Positions 48,342-53,987 of a stretch of DNA of 53,987 nt are shown here, piece after piece. Position 1 is the first letter of the stretch; each line of letters opens with the position of its first letter. Source of the stretch: Streptomyces sp. ISL-36 (GTDB taxonomy: Bacteria; Actinomycetota; Actinomycetes; Streptomycetales; Streptomycetaceae); the NCBI RefSeq assembly GCF_018614205.1, contig NZ_JAGGOS010000138.1, positions 1-53,987 of the forward strand. The letters run 5' to 3'. The notes under the pieces were generated by a model. That model was not told the origin of the DNA. It did no database searches and saw only the letters and a list, made by a program, of their open reading frames with translations. A program made the translations under genes and the position numbers.

Positions 48342-49022
48342 TCAGGACTTCAGGTAGGTCAACACCGCGAGTACCCGACGATGATCCCCGTCACTCGGTG
48401 ACAGGCCCAGTTTCAGGAAGATGTTGCTGACGTGCTTCTCCACCGCGCCGTCGCTCACCACCAGCTGTTTCGCGACCGCCGAGTTCGTCCGGCCCTCGGC
48501 CATCAGGCCCAGGACCTCCCGTTCCCGGGGGGTCAGGTTCGCCAGCACGTCCTGCTTGCGGCTGCGGCCCAGGAGCTGCTGCACGACCTCCGGGTCCAGC
48601 GCGGTACCGCCCCGGGCCACCCGGACCACCGCGTCGACGAACTCCCGGACCTCCGCGACACGGTCCTTCAGCAGGTAGCCCACGCCCCGGCTGGAGCCGG
48701 CCAGCAGCTCGGTGGCGTACTGCTCCTCCACGTACTGCGAAAGGACCAGGACCCCTATCCCCGGGTACTCCTTGCGCAGCCGCACCGCCGCCCGTACGCC
48801 CTCGTCCGTATGGGTCGGCGGCATCCGTACGTCCGCGACCACCACGTCCGGCAGCGCGTTCTCACCGGCGAGACCGGCCACGGTCTTGACCAGCGCCTCT
48901 CCGTCCCCCACACCGGCGACGACCTCGTGCCCCCGGTCGGTCAGCAACCGGGTCAACCCCTCCCGGAGCAGCACCGAGTCCTCGGCGATGACCACCCGTA
49001 CGCTGTCCGCCACGTCTTCCAC
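48342..49022 (-). CDS. NarL/LuxR-type response regulator
   Basis: A 226-residue two-domain regulator. The receiver domain has the acidic pair in VIAEDSVLLREGL, phosphoacceptor D64 in VVVADVRMPP, a conserved Ser in VLVLSQYVEEQYA, and Lys in GYLLKDRV. The LuxR-type HTH is LTPREREVLGLMAEGRTNSA, then VAKQLVVSDGAVEKHVSNIF. Start is GTG at 49022; nearby in-frame GTGs at 49028 and 49013 cannot be excluded, and sequence upstream is repeat-derived. It is in the same orientation as the two histidine kinases but separated from the nearer one by a 328-bp repeat-rich gap. It is the only response regulator visible for two kinases. Confidence 0.9.
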   Translation of the reverse strand: MEDVADSVRVVIAEDSVLLREGLTRLLTDRGHEVVAGVGDGEALVKTVAGLAGENALPDVVVADVRMPPTHTDEGVRAAVRLRKEYPGIGVLVLSQYVEEQYATELLAGSSRGVGYLLKDRVAEVREFVDAVVRVARGGTALDPEVVQQLLGRSRKQDVLANLTPREREVLGLMAEGRTNSAVAKQLVVSDGAVEKHVSNIFLKLGLSPSDGDHRRVLAVLTYLKS

Positions 49023-49042
49023 GCCCACGACCCTGAAGCCCC

Positions 49043-49119
49043 CGTGTCCCGATGTCCTGTGTCCGGTGTTCCGGTGTCCGGATTCCCGGATTCCCGGTGT
49101 CCCGGTGTCCCGGTGTTCG
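49043..49119. repeat. Short imperfect tandem repeat upstream of the response regulator
   Basis: Units of about 8-9 bp based on CCGGTGTC/CCCGGTGT and GATTCCCG repeat across the region directly before the regulator start. They read as His-Arg-Thr-Gly runs in the antisense frame, which is not treated as coding. Confidence 0.7.
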
Positions 49120-49236
49120 ATGCGGTCCCAGCATCGCAGCAAGAGGGACGCGAGGGGGCCGGACGGGGTTCAGGGGGTGTGGTGGTTCCCCGAGGGGCAT
49201 GGCATGAGCGGCGCATACGGGGGAGTGGGCGCGGAG

Positions 49237-49334
49237 AGGCCTCGGGGAGCCTCGGGAGGCCTTGGGAGAGTCCGCGGGGGAGGCCTGGTGGAAGGCCTCG
49301 GGGGAAGGCCTGGGGGAAGGCCTCGGGGAGGCCT
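49237..49334. repeat. AGGCCT-containing tandem repeat in the kinase-regulator gap
   Basis: AGGCCT recurs seven times (49237, 49257, 49281, 49293, 49306, 49318, 49329), the last five spaced 11-13 bp, in a purine-rich context (AAGGCCTCGGGGG). Together with the block at 49043-49119 it fills most of the 328 bp between the kinase stop and the regulator start. Confidence 0.8.
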
Positions 49335-49350
49335 CGGGGGAGCGCACGGC

Positions 49351-50637
49351 TCAGGCGCGCCAGGGCAGCTCCGCCGTGACCGTCGTCGGGCCGCCCGCCG
49401 GCGAGTCGACGGCCAGGATGCCGTCGACCGCGTCCAGCCGCTCCGTCAGGCCGGCCAGTCCGCTGGCTGCCGCCGTGTCCGCCCCGCCCCGGCCGTCGTC
49501 CCTCACCTGCAGCATCAGCCGGTCGCCCGCCCGCCATACATCCACCCAGGCACGGCGTGCCTCGGCGTGCTTGGAGACGTTCTGGAGCAGCTCGGAGACC
49601 GTGAAGTAGGCGATGCCCTCGATCGCCGGCACCGGCCGGGCCGGCAGATCCACCTCCACCGACACCGGGACCGTGCACCGTGCCGCGATCGAGGACAGCG
49701 CGGCGTCGAGCCCCCGGTCGGTCAGGACCGCCGGGTGGATCCCCCGGGCCAGGTCGCGCAGCTCCTGCAGCGCGGTCTTCACCTCGCCGTGCGCCTCCTC
49801 GACCATCCGCGCCGCCGCCCGCGGGTCCTCGGCCAGCTTCTCCTTCGCGAGCCCCAGATCCATGGCGAGGGCGACGAGCCGGGCCTGGGCGCCGTCGTGC
49901 AGATCGCGCTCGATGCGGCGCAGGTCGGCGGCGGCGGTGTCCACCACCACCCCGCGGTCCGTCTCCAGCTCCGTGACCCGGGTGGCCAGCCGCGAGGGGC
50001 CCAGCAGCCCGCCGACCATCAGCCGGTCCACGGCGACCAGTGACCGGATGATCCACGGCCCGGCGAGGACGAAGAGCAGACCGACGCCGCTGGTGACGGC
50101 CAGCTCGAAGGGGGAGTCCAGATAGAGGTCGTGCGTCCCGTCGCCGTACAGCTGGAGGCCGTCCTGGCCCGCGTACATCGGGAAGACCCACTGCCACAGG
50201 GGGTACGTGAAGAGGGCCCAGCCCCAGGCCCAGAAGGTCACCGCCACGGAGAAGGCGAAGACGGCCCACGGCATGTGGAGGATCGCGTACAGCAGGTGGC
50301 GCCAGGACGCGCCGCTCTTCAGCATCGCCCCCATCCAGGACATGGCCCCGCCCGTACGGCCCCGCACCGGCTCGGGCGCGGACACGTCCAGGCCGAGCAG
50401 GCCGCGCGCCCGGGCCCGCTCCACCGCGCCGAAGCCGCGGCACATCGCCAGAGCGCCGGCCAGCACCGGGATGCCGAGGAAGGTGATCAGCAGACCGGCG
50501 CCGGCCGAGACCATGGCGATGGAGAGGGCGAAGTAGACGCAGCTCAGCGGCAGCCCGAGCAGGAGATGGCCGAACTCGCGCCAGGTGCGTGCCTCGAACG
50601 GCGCGCGGATCGCGACGGGAAGGCGGTGGGTGGCCAT
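49351..50637 (-). CDS. Sensor histidine kinase (HisKA_3 type), copy 1
   Basis: A 428-residue membrane kinase. An N-terminal sensor-like domain with about four to five membrane segments (residues 25-65 and 115-205) has no large extracellular part. The HisKA_3 dimerisation domain has phosphoacceptor H247 in IERDLHDGAQARLVALAM, preceded by ELETDRGVVVDTAAADLRR. The ATPase domain has SELLQNVSKHAEA (N box), DDGRGG (G1) and GLAGLTERLDAVDG (G2). It pairs with the response regulator downstream on the same strand. Its catalytic half is nearly identical in protein and DNA to the kinase at 50810-51958, evidence for duplication. ATG at 50637. Confidence 0.92.
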   Translation of the reverse strand: MATHRLPVAIRAPFEARTWREFGHLLLGLPLSCVYFALSIAMVSAGAGLLITFLGIPVLAGALAMCRGFGAVERARARGLLGLDVSAPEPVRGRTGGAMSWMGAMLKSGASWRHLLYAILHMPWAVFAFSVAVTFWAWGWALFTYPLWQWVFPMYAGQDGLQLYGDGTHDLYLDSPFELAVTSGVGLLFVLAGPWIIRSLVAVDRLMVGGLLGPSRLATRVTELETDRGVVVDTAAADLRRIERDLHDGAQARLVALAMDLGLAKEKLAEDPRAAARMVEEAHGEVKTALQELRDLARGIHPAVLTDRGLDAALSSIAARCTVPVSVEVDLPARPVPAIEGIAYFTVSELLQNVSKHAEARRAWVDVWRAGDRLMLQVRDDGRGGADTAAASGLAGLTERLDAVDGILAVDSPAGGPTTVTAELPWRA

Positions 50638-50658
50638 CGCTGATGTCCGTTTCTGCTC

Positions 50659-50716
50659 GGAGGTGGTGGTGGAGGTGGTGGTGGAGGAGGTGGTGGAGGA
50701 GGAGGAGGTGGAGGGG
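50659..50716. repeat. GGT/GGA trinucleotide repeat between the two kinase genes
   Basis: A run of GG-T and GG-A triplets spans about 58 bp, ending GGAGGGG. It lies just upstream of the copy-1 kinase start, in the 172-bp gap. The many GG pairs could allow a two-layer G-quadruplex on the plus strand. Confidence 0.85.
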
Positions 50717-50809
50717 TGAAGCGGGTGGAGGGGGGTACTGCCTCAAGGCTCCCGGGCGGGGCCGTCCCGCACCATGAGGAGGGTGGGCGTCTGCGACCGG
50801 GGGTTTCCC

Positions 50810-51958
50810 CTACCCCCGGGCCCGCCACGGGAGCTCCGCCGTGACCGTCGTCGGGCCGCCCTCGGGCGAGTCGAGGACGAACAGCCCGTCGACCGCGCCA
50901 AGGCGCTCCGAGAGCCCCGCCATCCCCGTACCGCCGTCGAGGCGCGCCCCGCCGCGGCCGTCGTCCCGTACCTGAAGGAGCAGCCGGTCCTCCCTGCGCC
51001 ACACCTCCACCGAGGCGGAACGGGCCCGGGCGTGCTTGGAGACGTTCTGGAGCAGCTCGGAGACCGTGAAGTAGGCGATGCCCTCGATGGCCTCGGCCGG
51101 CCGCTCGGTCAGGTCGACCGTCACCTTCACCGGGACCGTGCACCGTGCCGCGATCGAGGACAGCGCGGCGTCGAGCCCCCGGTCGGTCAGGACCGCCGGG
51201 TGGATGCCCCGGGCCAGGTCGCGCAGCTCCTGCAGCGCGGTCTTCACCTCGCCGTGCGCCTCCTCGACCATCCGCGCCGCCGCCTCCGGGTCCTCGAGCA
51301 GCTTCTCCTTCGCCAGGCCGAGCCCCATCGCGAGGGCGACGAGCCGGGCCTGGGCGCCGTCGTGCAGATCGCGCTCGATGCGGCGCAGGTCGGCGGCGGC
51401 GGTGTCCACCACCACCCCGCGGTCGGTTTCCAGCTCGGCGATGCGCCGCTCCAGCTCGTCGGAGGGCGAGAGCAGACCGCGGACCATGGCCCGGTCGGCG
51501 TTGCCCAGGCCACGGGCGACGAACGGCAGCACCGGCCAGAGCACGATCAGCGAGACCAGGGTGACCGTGAAGGTCACGATCCCCCAGGGCAGCCGGATGA
51601 ACATGTACAGCACCGTCCGCCACGCGACCGGGTCCTTCAGCGCCGTCCACAGCCAGGGGAAGAAGCCGTGCCGGCGGGGCAGCGGGCTCGGCTCGTCCAC
51701 CCGCACCCCGAGCAGGGCCCGGGCGCGGGAGCGCTCGGCCCGCCCCAGACCGCGCGACCCGGCCAGACCGAAGGCGAGGAGCGGCAGACCGATCACCGTG
51801 ACCGAGAGGCCGACGCCGAGGAGGACCGAGACCACCACGTACACGAACCCGACCAGCGCGATCGGCAGATTGGCGAGAAGGAAGGAGACCTCCTTCCAGG
51901 TGTGCCGGCCGTAGGCGAGGCGCGCGGGCGGTGGCGGGGTTTCGGTGTCGACGCTCAT
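50810..51958 (-). CDS. Sensor histidine kinase (HisKA_3 type), copy 2
   Basis: A 382-residue membrane kinase of the same family as its neighbour. The N-terminal sensor part has about four spans (LANLPIALVGFVYVVVSVLL, VTVIGLPLLAFGLAG, VTFTVTLVSLIVLWPVLPF). Phosphoacceptor H199 lies in the identical IERDLHDGAQARLVALAM block, and the ATPase domain has SELLQNVSKHARA, DDGRGG and GMAGLSERLGAVDG. ATG at 51958; sequence upstream in frame is Arg/Gly-rich and not conserved. No response regulator lies next to it, so it may share the one at 48342-49022 with copy 1, or act as a helper kinase. It is divergent from nuoA2. Confidence 0.92.
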   Translation of the reverse strand: MSVDTETPPPPARLAYGRHTWKEVSFLLANLPIALVGFVYVVVSVLLGVGLSVTVIGLPLLAFGLAGSRGLGRAERSRARALLGVRVDEPSPLPRRHGFFPWLWTALKDPVAWRTVLYMFIRLPWGIVTFTVTLVSLIVLWPVLPFVARGLGNADRAMVRGLLSPSDELERRIAELETDRGVVVDTAAADLRRIERDLHDGAQARLVALAMGLGLAKEKLLEDPEAAARMVEEAHGEVKTALQELRDLARGIHPAVLTDRGLDAALSSIAARCTVPVKVTVDLTERPAEAIEGIAYFTVSELLQNVSKHARARSASVEVWRREDRLLLQVRDDGRGGARLDGGTGMAGLSERLGAVDGLFVLDSPEGGPTTVTAELPWRARG

Positions 51959-52074
51959 GGGGCCAAGCCTGCCGGTCGGCGCGCTCCGCACGCCATGGGG
52001 TTCGTGGGTGAGCCGGAGTAGGGATATCCCCCCTGTCTCCAGGGCTGCCGCGCCTCCGCCGTGGCCCGCCCCGC

Positions 52075-52190
52075 GCCCCGTCCGTGCGTCTGTCGTGCCC
52101 TGCTCGCGGCTCCCGCCCACGCCCCGTCCGCGGCCCCGTCCGTGCGTCTGTCGTGCCCTGCTCGCGGCTCCCGCCGACGCCCCGTCCGTG
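52075..52190. repeat. 58-bp tandem duplication upstream of nuoA2
   Basis: 52075-52132 and 52133-52190 are near-identical 58-bp copies with about two mismatches, in the 387-bp gap between the kinase and nuoA2. No gene is supported in this gap. Confidence 0.9.
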
Positions 52191-52276
52191 TCCCGCCCGC
52201 TCGCCGTCCCGGGCCTCTGGCCGCGTGTGGGCGCGCGCGGCAGTCCGCCGCGCTCGCTCACTAGCTGACACAGCCG

Positions 52277-52305
52277 CTTACAGCCCCTTTAACAAGGCCT
52301 AGACT
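52277..52305 (+). promoter_or_regulatory. Candidate promoter of the second nuo cluster
   Basis: CTTACA (52277-52282), a 17-bp spacer and TAGACT (52300-52305) resemble a primary-sigma promoter, with a start near 52312 and a leader of about 34 nt. No Rex-like palindrome is seen here, unlike at the first nuo operon. Confidence 0.55.
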
Positions 52306-52345
52306 CGCCTCCGTACAGATCTCCGAAACGGGCAGGAAGCGAGGG

Positions 52346-52753
52346 GTGGACGTGCCGGAACCGACCGTACGGGCGGGACTCGCGGCGGACTACTTCCAGA
52401 CGTACTCGGTCGTCGGGCTGCTCGCCGTTATCGGGATGCTCTTCGTCGCCATCGCCTTCGGCGCGGGCCGACTGCTGCGGCCCGTCGTGCCGACGCCGGA
52501 GAAGCTGCTGACGTACGAGTGCGGTGTCGACCCGGTGGGGGAGGGCTGGGCCCACACCCAGGTCCGCTACTACGTGTACGCCTTCCTCTACGTGATCTTC
52601 GCCGTCGACTCGATCTTCCTCTTCCCCTGGGCGACCGTCTTCGCCGCACCCGGCTACGGCGCGGCGACCCTGGTCGAGATGTTCATCTTCCTCGGCTTCC
52701 TGGCCGTGGGACTGCTCTACGCGTACAAGAAGGGCGTCCTGTCATGGACGTGA
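52346..52753 (+). CDS. nuoA2: Complex-I-like subunit A, second cluster
   Basis: A 135-residue NuoA homologue with three membrane segments (about 21-45, 75-98, 105-127). The conserved loop is YECGVDPVGEGWAHTQVRYY, and FAVDSIFLFPWA matches the first copy's FDIEIVFLYPWA, with Asp kept but one acidic residue changed to Ser. GTG at 52346, with GTG at 52352 as an alternative. It overlaps nuoB2 by 10 bp. It is only distantly similar to the nuoA at 10872, so this is not a recent duplicate. Confidence 0.9.
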   Translation: MDVPEPTVRAGLAADYFQTYSVVGLLAVIGMLFVAIAFGAGRLLRPVVPTPEKLLTYECGVDPVGEGWAHTQVRYYVYAFLYVIFAVDSIFLFPWATVFAAPGYGAATLVEMFIFLGFLAVGLLYAYKKGVLSWT

Positions 52754-53328
52754 CCCCGACCCCGCCTCCGACTCCCCTGCCGGCCCCCACGCTGGGCCCC
52801 CTCGCCCGACTGGCACCCGAGCCGATGAAGGTGGTCCTGAACTGGGGCCGCCGCTACAGCCTCTGGGTCTTCAACTTCGGGCTCGCCTGCTGCGCGATCG
52901 AGTTCATCGCCGCGTCGATGGCCCGCCACGACTTCATCCGTCTCGGCGTGATCCCCTTCGCGCCCGGACCGCGCCAGGCCGACCTCATGATCGTCTCCGG
53001 CACGGTGACGGACAAGATGGCACCTGCGGTGAAGCGGCTGTACGAGCAGATGCCCGAGCCCAAGTACGTCATCTCCTTCGGCGCCTGCTCCAACTGCGGC
53101 GGGCCCTACTGGGACTCGTACTCCGTGACGAAGGGCGTCGACCAGATCATCCCCGTCGACGTCTACGTCCCCGGCTGCCCGCCGCGGCCCGAGGCGCTGC
53201 TCCAGGGAATCCTGAAGCTGCAGGAGAAGATCGCCCGGGAGAGCCTGGGGGAGCGCTACTCGGGCCCCTCGGTCGGCCAGCTGACCAGCGGCCTGGTCAC
53301 CCCGCCGCCGCCCGGAGGTGACGCGTGA
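52744..53328 (+). CDS. nuoB2: Complex-I-like subunit B, second cluster
   Basis: A 194-residue NuoB homologue. The cluster N2 ligands are C49-C50 (FGLACCAIEF), C115 (FGACSNCGGPYW) and C145 (VPGCPPRPE). An extra Cys118 sits where the first copy has Ser, giving the CSNCGG pattern more like [NiFe]-hydrogenase-related and F420/ferredoxin-linked complexes. A Pro-rich N-terminus (PTPPPTPLPAP) and a Pro-rich C-terminus flank the core. ATG at 52744 overlaps nuoA2; its stop overlaps nuoC2 by 4 bp. Confidence 0.93.
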   Translation: MDVTPTPPPTPLPAPTLGPLARLAPEPMKVVLNWGRRYSLWVFNFGLACCAIEFIAASMARHDFIRLGVIPFAPGPRQADLMIVSGTVTDKMAPAVKRLYEQMPEPKYVISFGACSNCGGPYWDSYSVTKGVDQIIPVDVYVPGCPPRPEALLQGILKLQEKIARESLGERYSGPSVGQLTSGLVTPPPPGGDA

Positions 53329-53987
53329 ACGCCTACGACACCCTTCCGGACGCCGTCACCGAGATCTTCGGCGAGGAGGCGACGGCGGAGCGGGCGTACG
53401 ACCTGCTGACCGTCGACGTACCGGCCGGCTCCTGGATCGCCGCGCTCGAAACCGCTCGCTCCACGCTGGGCTGCACGTACTTCGACTGGCTGAGCGCGGT
53501 CGACGAGCCGGGCACGGGCTTCCGGGTCTGCGCGCACGTGGTGGCGCTGGAGGGCCGCGTGGTCCGCCGCCTGCTGGTCCGCACGACGGTTCCGCACTCC
53601 GCGGCGGTGCTGCCGTCGGCGGTCGGCGTCTACGCGGGCGCCGCGTGGCACGAGCGCGAGACGCACGAGATGTTCGGCGTCGAGTTCACCGGCCACCCGA
53701 ACCTCGTCCCGCTGCTCCTCCCCGAGAACTTCGAGGGCCACCCGCTCCGCAAGGACTTCGTGCTTGCCGCCCGCGTCGTGAAGGCGTGGCCGGGCGCGAA
53801 GGAGCCGGGCGAATCCGAGCACGGCGGCCCCAAGCGGCGCCAGATGCTCCCCCCGGGTGTCCCGGACCCCAACGAATGGGGCCCCCTCAAGGGCCAGCTT
53901 CCCCCTGCCCCGGCCCGCCCCGCCCGCGCGGCGGCAGGCGCCGCGGGCGAGCGCCCCGCCCGCACCCCTCGGGCAGCGGGCGCAGCC
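53325..53987 (+). CDS. nuoC2: Complex-I-like subunit C, second cluster (3' truncated by window)
   Basis: The visible 221 codons have no stop before the window ends. The 30-kDa signature is present: WHERETHEMFGVEFTGHPNL, then LLLPENFEGHPLRKDFVL. Unlike nuoC at 11917 it has no long acidic N-terminal extension, but it has a long C-terminal tail rich in Pro/Ala/Arg that is still running at the edge. GTG start in the nuoB2 stop (GTGA). Which further nuo genes follow cannot be seen. Confidence 0.9.
   Translation, partial: MNAYDTLPDAVTEIFGEEATAERAYDLLTVDVPAGSWIAALETARSTLGCTYFDWLSAVDEPGTGFRVCAHVVALEGRVVRRLLVRTTVPHSAAVLPSAVGVYAGAAWHERETHEMFGVEFTGHPNLVPLLLPENFEGHPLRKDFVLAARVVKAWPGAKEPGESEHGGPKRRQMLPPGVPDPNEWGPLKGQLPPAPARPARAAAGAAGERPARTPRAAGAA

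Noticed and set aside
51959..52261. Arg/Gly-rich N-terminal extension of kinase copy 2
   Set aside because: It covers the 58-bp duplication and lacks conserved features; ATG 51958 gives the normal start just before the first membrane segments.
1..53987. tRNA, rRNA, insertion sequences or prophage
   Set aside because: No cloverleaf, rRNA core, transposase or integrase sequence was recognised on either strand. The small tandem repeats are local slippage products, not mobile elements.

Overview
The window is high-GC DNA (third codon positions almost all G or C, many GTG starts, long antisense open frames) with the gene content and order of a Streptomyces chromosome core. From memory the order matches the S. 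coelicolor stretch running from mqnC through the nuoA-N operon to a second partial nuo cluster. No identity search could be run, so the species is not assigned.

Layout. (1) 1-10.2 kb: the tail of a membrane protein (probably a Ser/Thr kinase), then mqnC (futalosine menaquinone pathway), a shortened amidohydrolase-like gene, a 15-bp tandem repeat array and menG. A secreted pair (I36-like inhibitor and phosphodiester glycosidase) lies on the minus strand, followed by a geranylgeranyl reductase (MenJ-like), a GlxA-type regulator divergent from an imine-reductase-like enzyme, and a secreted NlpC/P60 hydrolase. (2) 10.2-26.9 kb: a 690-bp control region with a Rex-operator-like palindrome, then the complete 14-gene nuoABCDEFGHIJKLMN operon, ended by a strong terminator. 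(3) 26.9-32.4 kb: a small secreted protein, fumarylacetoacetase, a coiled-coil surface protein with an LAATG sorting motif, and a CocE-type hydrolase that lacks the nucleophile serine. (4) 32.7-45.1 kb: a long-chain polyprenyl diphosphate synthase, a LolA/RseB-like exported protein, an M28 aminopeptidase, an arginase-family protein, a 13/16-bp repeat array, DUF1203, VOC and CGNR proteins, two HxlR-controlled divergent modules (MFS exporter; NmrA-like reductase), a RarD-like permease and a gene remnant. (5) 45.1-54.0 kb: korAB (2-oxoacid:ferredoxin oxidoreductase), a two-component system with one response regulator and two near-duplicate histidine kinases, and the start of a second complex-I-like cluster (nuoA2-nuoB2-nuoC2...), which runs off the window.

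How it fits together. Much of the window serves menaquinone respiration: ring synthesis (MqnC), methylation (MenG), probable side-chain saturation (geranylgeranyl reductase), side-chain synthesis (polyprenyl synthase), and NADH:menaquinone oxidoreduction (Nuo). Rex is the likely NADH/NAD+ sensor for the first nuo operon. The most interesting hypothesis is at the right end: KorAB, which yields reduced ferredoxin, sits beside a second nuo cluster that may accept electrons from ferredoxin rather than NADH. Only A, B and C of that cluster are visible, so this remains an inference.
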